This document shows, piece after piece, positions 31,689 through 40,156 of a stretch of DNA of 64,000 bases. A program made the translations under genes and the position numbers. The notes under the pieces are model-generated. The model had not been told where the DNA came from and ran no database searches. It saw only the letters and a program-made list of their open reading frames with translations. The DNA comes from Calditrichia bacterium (GTDB lineage Bacteria > Calditrichota > Calditrichia > RBG-13-44-9 > J075), in NCBI GenBank assembly GCA_028284905.1, contig JANQQU010000022.1:62001-126000 (forward strand), read 5' to 3'. Each line of letters opens with the position of its first letter. The stretch's first letter is position 1.

Positions 31689-32879
31689 GTGAGTGATATT
31701 GAAACACCAATAGTTATCGGGGTGCTCGGCGCCGGAACGATGGGACGCGGCATTGCCCAGGTGGCTGCCAGCAAAGGCCATCGGGTGGTGCTGAACGATG
31801 CCAGCCGCTACGTGCTGGATGATGCCGAGGCCGGTCTGAAAAAGATACTTAATCGCCTGGTTGAAAAAGACCGCTTATCTGCAGATGAAGCTAAAAATAT
31901 TCTTGGCCGCATCGATTTTACCGAGCGCCTTTCCGATTTTTGCGATTGCCATTTCATTATCGAGGCCATCGTGGAAAATCTCGATATTAAGAAATCTGTT
32001 TTCCGGGAAATTGAGGAAAGAGCGCCCGATAATGCTATTCTGGCCAGTAATACCTCATCTCTGTCGATTGCTGCCATTGGCGCTGCCTGTAAACAGCCGG
32101 AGCGCGTGCTCGGGGTTCATTTCTTTAATCCTGCCCCGCTAATGCCGCTGGTGGAAATCGTCCCCGGCGTCGCTTCCGATCCGGCGATTGTCCGCCAGGC
32201 CAGAAAGCTGATTGATGACTGGGGAAAAGTAACTGTGCTTGCCAAGGATACGCCCGGATTTATTGTTAATCGCGTTGCCAGGCCCTTCTATGGCGAGGCA
32301 TTGCGTATCTTAGAGGAAAATGTTGCCGATGTCGCAACGATTGATTGGGCGATGAAAGAGATCGGTGGGTTTCGGATGGGGCCTTTTCAATTGATGGATT
32401 TTATTGGTAATGATATCAATTACAAAGTTACGGAAACAGTCTTCGAAGCGTTCTTCTACGACCCTCGCTATAAACCTTCCTTTACCCAAAAGCGCATGAC
32501 AGAAGCGGGATTTCTCGGTCGGAAATCCGGTCGGGGATACTATCATTACGGAGAAGACGCTGTTAATCCTGAACCGGTGAAAGATAGCGCTTTGGCTGAG
32601 GCGATTGTCAGTCGGATTCGTGCGATGTTAATCAACGAAGCTGTCGATGCGGTTTTTCTCAATATAGCCTCGCCGGAAGATATTGATCTGGCGATGACGC
32701 GCGGCGTGAATTATCCGAAAGGATTATTGGCCTGGGCGGATGAACTTGGCCTGGAAACGGTGCTGCGGCAACTGGAAGAATTGCAAGAGGAATATGGAGA
32801 GGATCGTTACCGCCCCAGTCCTTTAATGAAACGCATGGTTCGTAACCAGCGCACTTTTTTCCCGGGCGGAGAAAAATGA
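31689..32879 (+). CDS. paaH: 3-hydroxyadipyl-CoA dehydrogenase
   Basis: A 396-residue 3-hydroxyacyl-CoA dehydrogenase. GAGTMGRGIAQ is the NAD site, SNTSSLSIAAI and HFFNPAPLMPLVEIV are the standard substrate motifs, and DTPGFIVNRVARP starts the C-terminal domain. GTG at 31689 with AAAGGA upstream is the start, two bases after paaG. The length lies between the short type (about 280) and E. coli PaaH (about 475). A partial second C-terminal domain is present. It oxidises 3-hydroxyadipyl-CoA to 3-oxoadipyl-CoA. Confidence 0.92.
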   Translation: MSDIETPIVIGVLGAGTMGRGIAQVAASKGHRVVLNDASRYVLDDAEAGLKKILNRLVEKDRLSADEAKNILGRIDFTERLSDFCDCHFIIEAIVENLDIKKSVFREIEERAPDNAILASNTSSLSIAAIGAACKQPERVLGVHFFNPAPLMPLVEIVPGVASDPAIVRQARKLIDDWGKVTVLAKDTPGFIVNRVARPFYGEALRILEENVADVATIDWAMKEIGGFRMGPFQLMDFIGNDINYKVTETVFEAFFYDPRYKPSFTQKRMTEAGFLGRKSGRGYYHYGEDAVNPEPVKDSALAEAIVSRIRAMLINEAVDAVFLNIASPEDIDLAMTRGVNYPKGLLAWADELGLETVLRQLEELQEEYGEDRYRPSPLMKRMVRNQRTFFPGGEK

Positions 32880-33325
32880 GTTTAACTGATCAACTGCCTA
32901 AGAAAGTCGTCGATAATATGATGGCACGGGATGCCTACAGCCAATGGCTAGGTATTGAGGTGCTATCTGTGGCTGCAGGCCATGTAAAGTTGCAGATGAC
33001 TGTTCGTAAGGAAATGCTTAATGGCTTTGGCGTTTGCCATGGAGGCGTCACCTTTGCGCTGGCGGATAGCGCACTGGCATTTGCTTGTAATTCCCATGGC
33101 CGCTTAAGTGTGTTGCTAAACGCAAGTATGGCTTATCCCGCTGCGGTAAATGAAGGCGATGTTTTGCTGGCGGAAGCCCGGGAAGAATCGCTGAGTAACA
33201 AGGTCGGTATTTATTCGGTAACCGTAAAAAAGGCGGCGGATGAAACCAAGGTAGGTGTCTTTTCCGCTACAGTATATCGCACCGGCAAGAATTTTTTAGA
33301 TACGATTGAAAGTGAGGAAAAATGA
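32876..33325 (+). CDS. paaI: PaaI hotdog-fold thioesterase
   Basis: A 149-residue acyl-CoA thioesterase with GVCHGGVTFALADSALAFA, the PaaI signature (HGG and a catalytic Asp). PaaI removes dead-end CoA intermediates of phenylacetate breakdown. It overlaps paaH and paaJ by four bases each (ATGA), so translation is coupled along the operon. Confidence 0.92.
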   Translation: MSLTDQLPKKVVDNMMARDAYSQWLGIEVLSVAAGHVKLQMTVRKEMLNGFGVCHGGVTFALADSALAFACNSHGRLSVLLNASMAYPAAVNEGDVLLAEAREESLSNKVGIYSVTVKKAADETKVGVFSATVYRTGKNFLDTIESEEK

Positions 33326-34536
33326 CAGAAGCATACATCATTGATGCGATCCGTACGCCGATTGGCAAATTCCGCGGATCACTCTCTACAGTAAGAACTG
33401 ATGATTTGGCGGCGCTGCCGATTATCGAGTTACTAAAACGCAATCCCGATATCGATCCGGCTCGTATTGATGACCTTATTCTCGGCTGTGCCAATCAGGC
33501 CGGGGAAGATAATCGCAATGTGGCCCGGATGGCTGGCCTGCTCGCCGGTCTACCGGTAACAGTGCCCGGGGAAACTGTGAATCGCCTCTGCGCATCCGGG
33601 ATGAGTGCGGTGGTGCATGCTGCCCGGGCGATTCAGCTGCGTGATGGCGACCTTTATATTGCCGGCGGGGTAGAATCGATGACGCGGGCGCCATACGTGA
33701 TGGGAAAATCAACATCTGCGTTTGCCCGGGACGCAAAGATATATGATACCAGTATCGGCTGGCGTTTCGTTAATCCGCGTATGGTGGATATGTACGGTGC
33801 GGATGGCATGGGAAATACCGCTGAGAACGTGGCCGAACAGTTCAATATAAATCGGGAAGATCAGGATGCGTTTGCCCTGGCATCCCATCAAAAAGCGGAT
33901 CTGGCCCGGGAAATTGGACGGCTCTCCATCGAGATCGCCGCGGTAGAAATTCCCCGGCGAAAAGCGGATCCGTTAGTTTTCAACCATGATGAATTTATTC
34001 GTCCGGATACCAGTTTGGAAAAGCTGTCTTCCCTCAAGCCTGCATTTCGTAAGGATGGCAAAGGCAGCGTTACCGCCGGGAATTCTTCCGGGATTAATGA
34101 TGGTGCTTGTGTATTACTATTGGCATCGAAGGCAGCAGTAAATGAAATGGACTTGAAGCCGCGCGCCCGGGTGGTTGCTTCGGCTGTCGTTGGCTTACCG
34201 CCACGGATTATGGGGGTTGGACCGGTAGAAGCTTCCCGGAAAGTGCTCAAGAAAGTCGGCCTTTCTCTGGATGATATCGCCGTTATCGAGCTGAACGAAG
34301 CCTTTGCTGCCCAAAGCCTCGCTTGCCTGCGGGAATTGGGAATTGCCGATGACGATCGCCGGGTAAATCCGAATGGCGGCGCGATTGCCCTGGGGCATCC
34401 CCTTGGTATGTCCGGCGCTCGATTGATTACGACCGCGATGATTGAGCTGGAGCAAAAAAATGAACGCTTTGCGCTTTGCACCATGTGCGTTGGGGTCGGG
34501 CAAGGAATGGCCGTGGTCATTGAACGCGTGGAGTAA
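33322..34536 (+). CDS. paaJ: 3-oxoadipyl-CoA/3-oxo-5,6-didehydrosuberyl-CoA thiolase
   Basis: A 404-residue thiolase. The nucleophile Cys lies in NRLCASGMSAV. GHPLGMSGAR holds the catalytic His and CVGVGQGMA the second Cys. It performs both thiolytic steps of the pathway, giving acetyl-CoA and succinyl-CoA. Length and motifs fit the PaaJ/PcaF group. A PcaF role cannot be excluded from sequence alone, but context favours PaaJ. An imperfect hairpin follows after the stop. Confidence 0.92.
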   Translation: MTEAYIIDAIRTPIGKFRGSLSTVRTDDLAALPIIELLKRNPDIDPARIDDLILGCANQAGEDNRNVARMAGLLAGLPVTVPGETVNRLCASGMSAVVHAARAIQLRDGDLYIAGGVESMTRAPYVMGKSTSAFARDAKIYDTSIGWRFVNPRMVDMYGADGMGNTAENVAEQFNINREDQDAFALASHQKADLAREIGRLSIEIAAVEIPRRKADPLVFNHDEFIRPDTSLEKLSSLKPAFRKDGKGSVTAGNSSGINDGACVLLLASKAAVNEMDLKPRARVVASAVVGLPPRIMGVGPVEASRKVLKKVGLSLDDIAVIELNEAFAAQSLACLRELGIADDDRRVNPNGGAIALGHPLGMSGARLITTAMIELEQKNERFALCTMCVGVGQGMAVVIERVE

Positions 34537-34548
34537 CTGGCTGAGAAA

Positions 34549-34612
34549 GTAGCACTGGGCAGTGACAGCAGGCAGTAAGTAAAAGGTTTTTACTTTCTGC
34601 TGCCAATTGCTA
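34549..34612. repeat. Imperfect palindrome between paaJ and the unknown gene
   Basis: AAGTAAAA at 34577-34584 pairs with TTTTACTT after a few bases, and the outer segments (AGCAGGCAGT, CTGCTGCC) pair with gaps. It resembles the word-repeat elements at 27801 and 38661. It may reduce read-through downstream of paaJ. Confidence 0.5.
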
Positions 34613-34693
34613 CTCTTTTCGATCTTTAACAAATCTAGGTAACAATCCGGAAAATGAGTATACTCTGGCATTGTACATAAATAAGAGGGCGTT

Positions 34694-35152
34694 ATGGGTA
34701 CAGGTAATATAGACAGTTTTTTAGATGATGCAGTGAGCAATCGCTCCAATGAAGCATCCAATCTAACCCGCTTGTCGATCGAATATATTTTTGTTCGGGT
34801 GCAGGAAAAACCATTGGAGCGCGTTACCGAGCGGGTTCAGGATGTTATTGAGGTTGGCCTGGAAAATGGCGCGGACATCGATTCTATTATGTCTTCACTG
34901 GTGCTGATGACCTACAGCAGTCTGATCAGCGATACTGAAGTCGCAGAGCAGCGAACAGACTTGGTACGCGCAATAAAGGACAAATTAGGTGGTAGTGTTG
35001 CCATTTTACATGGAAACTGTTGGGGATTACGTGGAGACGTGCGCAACGATCGGCTCTTTTGTATCTCCGCAACGCTGCCGAATCTTTCCGATATGCTGAC
35101 GGAATTGGGGCAGCTGAATCTTAATGGGGAAAGGGAACTGAATTTCCAATGA
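34694..35152 (+). CDS. Unknown protein within the paa cluster
   Basis: A 152-residue cytoplasmic protein. It begins with a charged helical region (DDAVSNRSNEASNLTRLS) and has a central Ala/Leu-poor beta/alpha region ending with GSVAILHGNCWGLRGDV. I do not recognise it. AAGAGGGCG precedes the ATG. It overlaps paaY by four bases (ATGA), so it is co-translated with paaY. It might regulate or assist the pathway, but no DNA-binding or enzyme motif is visible. Confidence 0.7.
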   Translation: MGTGNIDSFLDDAVSNRSNEASNLTRLSIEYIFVRVQEKPLERVTERVQDVIEVGLENGADIDSIMSSLVLMTYSSLISDTEVAEQRTDLVRAIKDKLGGSVAILHGNCWGLRGDVRNDRLFCISATLPNLSDMLTELGQLNLNGERELNFQ

Positions 35153-35751
35153 GCAATATTTTTGAGTTCGATGGCTACCGCCCGGTTATTGATGAGAGTG
35201 CTTACGTGCATCCGAATGCCACGGTTACCGGCAATGTGATTATTGGAAAAGATGTGTATATCGGGCCGGGGGCAGCAATTCGTGGTGACTGGGGCGAGAT
35301 CATCATTAAGGATGGTTGCAATGTGCAGGAAAACTGCACGATTCATATGTTTCCCGGTGTAACCGTCGTGTTGGAAGAAGCAGCGCATATCGGCCATGGA
35401 GCGATTATTCATGGCGCGCATATCGGTAAAAATTGTTTGATCGGTATGAATGCTGTGGTGATGGATAATGTGCAGGTTGGCGATGAATGCATTGTCGGCG
35501 CACTTTGCTTTCTGAAAGAAGGCATGGAGATTCCCGGCCGCAAACTGGTGGTGGGGAACCCAGCGAAAATTATCAAGGATGTTAGCGACAAAATGATCGC
35601 CTGGAAAAGCAAAGGCACTGGATTGTATCAGTCATTACCGGCGCAACTGCGTAAAACGTTGAAGCCGTGTGAACCTTTACGGGAAGTGCCCGCCAATCGG
35701 CCTCCGCAATCGAAAATGTATGAGAGCTGGAAAAAACAGAAAGATCAGTGA
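35149..35751 (+). CDS. paaY: PaaY-like gamma-carbonic-anhydrase-fold protein
   Basis: A 200-residue hexapeptide-repeat protein with RGDWGEIIIKDGCNVQENCTIH and GHGAIIHGAHIG by pattern, carrying the three zinc His of the gamma-CA family. PaaY is reported to be a thioesterase that helps remove dead-end CoA esters. The length equals E. coli PaaY (about 196). A 60-residue tail (TLKPCEPLREVP) follows the helix. Located between the unknown gene and paaZ. The 14-base tandem repeat begins immediately after its stop codon. Confidence 0.9.
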   Translation: MSNIFEFDGYRPVIDESAYVHPNATVTGNVIIGKDVYIGPGAAIRGDWGEIIIKDGCNVQENCTIHMFPGVTVVLEEAAHIGHGAIIHGAHIGKNCLIGMNAVVMDNVQVGDECIVGALCFLKEGMEIPGRKLVVGNPAKIIKDVSDKMIAWKSKGTGLYQSLPAQLRKTLKPCEPLREVPANRPPQSKMYESWKKQKDQ

Positions 35752-35814
35752 ACAGTTATCAGTTGACAGTTATCAGTTGACAGTTATCAGTGAACAGTTG
35801 ACAGTTATCAAGTG
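35752..35814. repeat. 14-base tandem repeat after paaY
   Basis: About four copies of ACAGTTATCAGTTG with small variations and one shortened copy. It starts directly after the TGA of paaY. Similar words (CAGT, CAGTTG) recur in other gaps of the paa cluster. Copy number should vary between strains if slippage occurs. Confidence 0.85.
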
Positions 35815-35878
35815 AAAATTATTGGGTAAGATGAAGCGGGGAACGATCAACGATCAACGAATCATTCAGGAGTTTTTT

Positions 35879-37930
35879 ATGAAAATCAAGAGTTATGCCC
35901 AGGGAAAATGGATTGAGGGAAGTGGAGACGGGAAGCCGGTCTATAATGCCTACAATGGTGAGTTGATCGGTAGTGTAACCAGTGATGGATTGGATTTTAA
36001 GGCGATGCTCGCCTATGGGCGGAATGTTGGGGGACGCACCCTTCGCAAGATGACCTTTCATGAGCGTGGCCGTATGCTCAAGCAACTGGCATTATACCTT
36101 AACGAACGGCGAAAAACGTTCTACCCGACTTCAGCAATGACCGGTGCGACCAAGGGCGATACCTGGATTGACGTCGATGGCGGGATCGGTACGCTTTTCG
36201 TTTATGCCAGTAAAGGACGGAGGGAAATGCCCGACGAGCCTTTCTATGTCGATGGCCCGATGGAAGGATTGTCCCGGGAAGGCAGCTTCGTCGGACGGCA
36301 TATCTGCGTACCTCTGGAAGGGACCGCCGTTCACATTAATGCATTTAATTTCCCGGTGTGGGGAATGTTGGAAAAAATTGCCCCGTCTTTGCTGGCCGGC
36401 GTGCCGACGATCGTGAAACCGGCAACAGCGACTTGCTATCTTACCGAGAAAGTGGTTGCATCGATTATTGAGTCCGGTATCCTCCCCGAGGGGGCATTGC
36501 AATTAATCTGCGGCAGCACCGGCGACCTGCTCGATCATGTCGATTGTCAGGATGTGGTCACTTTTACCGGATCTGCCTGGACCGGCAAAAAGCTGAAGAT
36601 GCATCCGGCAATTGTCGACAATTCCGTGCGTTTTAATATGGAAGCGGATTCACTCAATTGTTCCATCCTTGGGCCGGACGTTACTCCGGATCATCCGGAG
36701 TTCGATCTTTTCGTAAAAGAGGTTGCCCGTGAGATGACTGTTAAGGCCGGGCAGAAGTGTACCGCTATCCGGCGCACCATTGTACCCCGCGAGCGGGTCA
36801 ACGATGTCATCGAAGCCTTGAAAGCCCGTTTAGATAAGGTGAAAATGGGCGATCCCACCCGCGAAGATGTGCGGATGGGTCCCCTCGCCAGCCGCGGGCA
36901 GGTGACGGAAGTACACGAACGAGTGCAGGAGTTGATGGCTGTTTCCGAACTGGTGTATGGCGATCTCGATAATTTTGAAATCCTCGGCGGCGACCGCGAT
37001 GCTGGTGCCTTCTTTCCAGCCTCTCTGCTTTATTGTGACGATCCCATTAGCAATACCGCACCCCATGATATTGAAGCATTTGGCCCGGTCAGCACAATTT
37101 TGCCTTACAAGGATGGTGATGAAGCGATCGAACTGGCCAAAATGGGGAAAGGCAGTCTGGTTGGCTCGCTTTTCACCGGGGATGATCAGGTGGCCCGGGA
37201 TATCGTTCTTGGCACCGCAGCCTATCACGGCCGGATTATGATTGTCAATCAGCACTCTGCAAAAGAATCTACCGGACATGGCTCGCCGCTGCCGCACATG
37301 GTGCATGGTGGCCCCGGCCGCGCTGGCGGTGGAGAAGAGCTCGGTGGCATGCGCAGCGTTCTGCACTATATGCAGCGCACCGCACTGCAGGGACATCCAA
37401 CTACCTTAACCCGCGTTACGAACGAGTGGATGCCCGGCGCTGCCCAACCGCAGGACCGCATCCATCCTTTCCAGAAATATTTCGAAGAAATTAATGTTGG
37501 GGACACCCTGAAAACCCATCGCCGAACCATTACCGAGGCGGATGTCGTTAATTTTGCCGGCATCAGCGGCGATTATTTTTACGCCCATACCGATAAACTG
37601 GCCGCCGAACGGCATTATGTCTTCCAGCAACGGGTGGCACACGGTTATTTTGTAGTTTCCGCCGCTGCTGGTCTTTTTGTTTGGCCGGGAGAAGGTCCGG
37701 TGCTCGCAAACTATGGTATGGACGATTTACGCTTCATCGAACCGGTTTACATTGGGGATACTATTTACCTGACATTAACCTGTAAACGCAAGACCCAGAA
37801 AGAAAAGCGGGAAGATGAACCGCGTCAGGGCGTAGTTGAATGGCATGTGGAAATATTCAACCAGGAAGATGTCATGGTTGCAGTCTATACCATTCTGACA
37901 CTGGTCGCCTGTAAACATCAGGAAGCGTAA
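35879..37930 (+). CDS. paaZ: Bifunctional oxepin-CoA hydrolase / 3-oxo-5,6-dehydrosuberyl-CoA semialdehyde dehydrogenase
   Basis: A 683-residue fusion enzyme. Residues 1-520 are an aldehyde dehydrogenase with catalytic Cys in [11 protein letters not shown] and Glu in NMEADSLNC. Residues 535-683 are a MaoC-like (R)-hydratase domain with [11 protein letters not shown] and RVAHGYFV. It opens the oxepin ring and oxidises the released aldehyde, as in E. coli PaaZ. The ATG at 35879 has AGGAG five bases upstream and replaces an in-frame start 19 codons earlier that runs through repeat sequence. Confidence 0.93.
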   Translation: MKIKSYAQGKWIEGSGDGKPVYNAYNGELIGSVTSDGLDFKAMLAYGRNVGGRTLRKMTFHERGRMLKQLALYLNERRKTFYPTSAMTGATKGDTWIDVDGGIGTLFVYASKGRREMPDEPFYVDGPMEGLSREGSFVGRHICVPLEGTAVHINAFNFPVWGMLEKIAPSLLAGVPTIVKPATATCYLTEKVVASIIESGILPEGALQLICGSTGDLLDHVDCQDVVTFTGSAWTGKKLKMHPAIVDNSVRFNMEADSLNCSILGPDVTPDHPEFDLFVKEVAREMTVKAGQKCTAIRRTIVPRERVNDVIEALKARLDKVKMGDPTREDVRMGPLASRGQVTEVHERVQELMAVSELVYGDLDNFEILGGDRDAGAFFPASLLYCDDPISNTAPHDIEAFGPVSTILPYKDGDEAIELAKMGKGSLVGSLFTGDDQVARDIVLGTAAYHGRIMIVNQHSAKESTGHGSPLPHMVHGGPGRAGGGEELGGMRSVLHYMQRTALQGHPTTLTRVTNEWMPGAAQPQDRIHPFQKYFEEINVGDTLKTHRRTITEADVVNFAGISGDYFYAHTDKLAAERHYVFQQRVAHGYFVVSAAAGLFVWPGEGPVLANYGMDDLRFIEPVYIGDTIYLTLTCKRKTQKEKREDEPRQGVVEWHVEIFNQEDVMVAVYTILTLVACKHQEA

Positions 37931-38016
37931 CAGAAATAGTGGCAGTGGACAGCTGGCAGTAGCAGTACTAAAGAATATTCAAATAGGTGAACGAACAACG
38001 AACAACGGATAACGAA

Positions 38017-38646
38017 ATGCTTAGAAAAACATTGATACTCCTGATAGGCCTTTCCCTGCTACCTGCCTGTAGCCCAGAGAAGGGACAAGACTCCAGCGAC
38101 ATGGAAACCTTAAAATCCTGGATGATCGGATCTTTCAGCAGCGCATCGCAGGCCGAAGCAGACTCTGCATTCTTTGACATCCGTCTGGAAATGTGCCCGA
38201 TTTGGCCGGAAGATCCTGATGGTCCCTGGCTGTATGTTGAACAGGCGGCGGCAGACTATCTCGATCAGCCCTATCGGCAGCGCGTCTATCGTTTACAGCA
38301 GCAGGAGGATGGTACTATTCACAGCGAAGTATATTCTTTCGAGGAGCCGTTACGATTTGCCGGCGCCTGGAAAACTGAGAATCCGCTCGCTTCCCTTACG
38401 CCCGATTCGTTGCTGGCAAGGGAAGGCTGTGCAGTTGTCCTGAAACGAATCGATGATAATATTTTTGTAGGCAGCACTGTCGAGCGAGCCTGCGTAAGCA
38501 ATCATCGCGGTGCCAGTTATGCAACCTCGGAGGTTTCCGTTACCGCGCAAGGAATCGTCAGTTGGGATCGTGGTTACGATGCGAATGGTGAGCAGGTTTG
38601 GGGCGCCGTAAAAGGTGGGTATGTTTTTGACAAAGTGAAGAAATAA
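38017..38646 (+). CDS. CpcT/CpeT-like lipoprotein
   Basis: A 209-residue protein with lipobox SLLPAC. The mature part matches the CpcT/CpeT (DUF1001) family: WMIGSFSSASQAEAD, WLYVEQA, PYRQRVYRLQQ and CVLKR-type strands ending WGAVKGGYVF. In cyanobacteria these proteins attach bilins to phycobiliproteins. In non-photosynthetic bacteria they occur without known function. A lipoprotein version implies an envelope location. It follows paaZ but has no obvious role in phenylacetate catabolism. The ATG at 38017 is chosen for the lipoprotein signal. Confidence 0.8.
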   Translation: MLRKTLILLIGLSLLPACSPEKGQDSSDMETLKSWMIGSFSSASQAEADSAFFDIRLEMCPIWPEDPDGPWLYVEQAAADYLDQPYRQRVYRLQQQEDGTIHSEVYSFEEPLRFAGAWKTENPLASLTPDSLLAREGCAVVLKRIDDNIFVGSTVERACVSNHRGASYATSEVSVTAQGIVSWDRGYDANGEQVWGAVKGGYVFDKVKK

Positions 38647-38660
38647 ATTTCCAACAGATG

Positions 38661-38730
38661 AATATTCAATGTAAAATCTCCAAATTAATAATAATGCTTA
38701 TTTTACATTGGAAATTGGATATTGAAAATT
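38661..38730. repeat. Imperfect inverted repeat before the second crotonase
   Basis: AATATTCAATGTAAAAT at about 38661-38677 pairs partly with ATTTTACATTG and GATATTG on the right arm (38699-38722). It belongs to the same class of word-like palindromic spacers as the elements at 27801 and 34549. Confidence 0.5.
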
Positions 38731-38773
38731 GATGTTTTTAAAGCACAATTTACAGATAGTTACAGAGGCAGAA

Positions 38774-39532
38774 ATGACAGATAACGGACGTGTAACAGTT
38801 GATATTCAGGACGGTATAGCAACCGTAACATTTTTTCATCCCAAAAAGAATTCACTCCCCGGTGTATTGCTGAAAGAAATTGCTGAGAGCATTGATGCGG
38901 TTGGTAAAAATGATGATGCGCGGGTGGTCATTTTGAAAAGTGAAGGAGACGGTCCTTTTTGTGCCGGCGCTTCTTTTGATGAATTACTGGCGATAGATTC
39001 TTTCGAAAGAGGAAAAGAATTTTTTATGGGTTTCGCCCGTTTGATTTTGGCCATGCGCAGATGCCCGAAGTTTATCGTTGGCCGGATCCAGGGGAAAGCC
39101 GTTGGCGGCGGTGTTGGCGTTGCTTCTGCGATGGATTATGCCCTGGCAACAGAGCGCTCCGCAATTAAACTAAGTGAGCTGGCATTGGGCATTGGACCGT
39201 TTGTTGTCGGCCCGGCAGTGGAACGGAAGATTGGCAATGGACCATTTACGGCGATGTCCATCGATGCGGATTGGCGGGATGCCGCCTGGGCAAAAAATCA
39301 TGGGCTTTATGTCGACACCTATGCTTCCATTGAAACGCTTGATGCTGCTGTCGAGACTACCGCGATACGCTTGGCCGGATTTAGTCCGGAGGCAATGCAA
39401 CGGCTGAAAACAGCTTGCTGGACCGGCACCGATCATTGGGAAACGCTACTGGAAGAACGGGCCGAAATGAGTGGGAAGCTGGTGCTTTCCGATTTCACTG
39501 CGAATGCAATTGCTGCTTTCAAGAAAAAGTAA
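38774..39532 (+). CDS. Enoyl-CoA hydratase/isomerase, possible PaaF
   Basis: A 252-residue crotonase with FCAGASFDELL and GKAVGGGVGVASAMD forming the oxyanion hole, and Glu in LSELALGIG where hydratases carry their second catalytic acid. It is the most likely 2,3-dehydroadipyl-CoA hydratase (PaaF) of the pathway, since no other candidate is seen. It is separated from paaZ by the CpcT-like gene and a palindrome. The ATG at 38774 has GAGGC upstream and is preferred over one 15 codons earlier. Confidence 0.75.
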   Translation: MTDNGRVTVDIQDGIATVTFFHPKKNSLPGVLLKEIAESIDAVGKNDDARVVILKSEGDGPFCAGASFDELLAIDSFERGKEFFMGFARLILAMRRCPKFIVGRIQGKAVGGGVGVASAMDYALATERSAIKLSELALGIGPFVVGPAVERKIGNGPFTAMSIDADWRDAAWAKNHGLYVDTYASIETLDAAVETTAIRLAGFSPEAMQRLKTACWTGTDHWETLLEERAEMSGKLVLSDFTANAIAAFKKK

Positions 39533-39544
39533 AGGATCAGCGCT

Positions 39545-40156
39545 ATGCTGCGTCTGCTGAAGAAGCACAACATTTCCCCGGCGGTATTGTTTATAGAAAT
39601 TGTGGCGATTTTCCTCAGTCTTTCCCTGGCTTTTTTTATCAATGAATGGCGGCAGAATGCCCGAGATGCGGCTACCGCGAATCATGCCCTAACGAGCATT
39701 CGCACAGAGTTACTGACGAATAAGCGCTTTATTGAAGACCGCCTGCCGTATTACCGGCAAATGCGGGATACGCTCACACAAATCCTGAAAAATTCCGATG
39801 ATGATATTTTAATCAGCGAGGTGGAGTTGAAAGGCTATCGGGGCGTAATGCCGCCGCTAATCCGAAAATCTTCACTGGAAACGGCGCAATCCATCGGGGC
39901 ATTCACCAATATTAAATATCAAGTGGCTGATCACATTGGGATGGTCTATGCCTTTCAGGATTTTTACCGCGATATCATCGATAAATATATTACCGCATTA
40001 ACGAACGGGAATCTGAAAACGGTTCGGTCGTTATTGAGCTTTTTTAGCGAACTGATTGTTGTCGGGGAAGAGTTGACCACTGCATATGGTGAATTGCTTG
40101 CTAAAATGGCTGAAATTGAAGGAATAGGAGAAGGAGAGGCATTGCATGTCAAATAA
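39545..40156 (+). CDS. Single-pass membrane protein (DUF6090-like)
   Basis: A 203-residue protein with one hydrophobic helix at residues 13-33 (VLFIEIVAIFLSLSLAFFINEW) by pattern, the layout seen in DUF6090-type proteins of FCB bacteria. The rest is helical and charged. It overlaps the next gene by 11 bases, so translation is coupled to the S9 peptidase. No function is known. Confidence 0.65.
   Translation: MLRLLKKHNISPAVLFIEIVAIFLSLSLAFFINEWRQNARDAATANHALTSIRTELLTNKRFIEDRLPYYRQMRDTLTQILKNSDDDILISEVELKGYRGVMPPLIRKSSLETAQSIGAFTNIKYQVADHIGMVYAFQDFYRDIIDKYITALTNGNLKTVRSLLSFFSELIVVGEELTTAYGELLAKMAEIEGIGEGEALHVK

Noticed and set aside
35752-35814. Possible CRISPR array
   Set aside because: The unit is only 14 bases with no spacers between copies. 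No cas gene is present.
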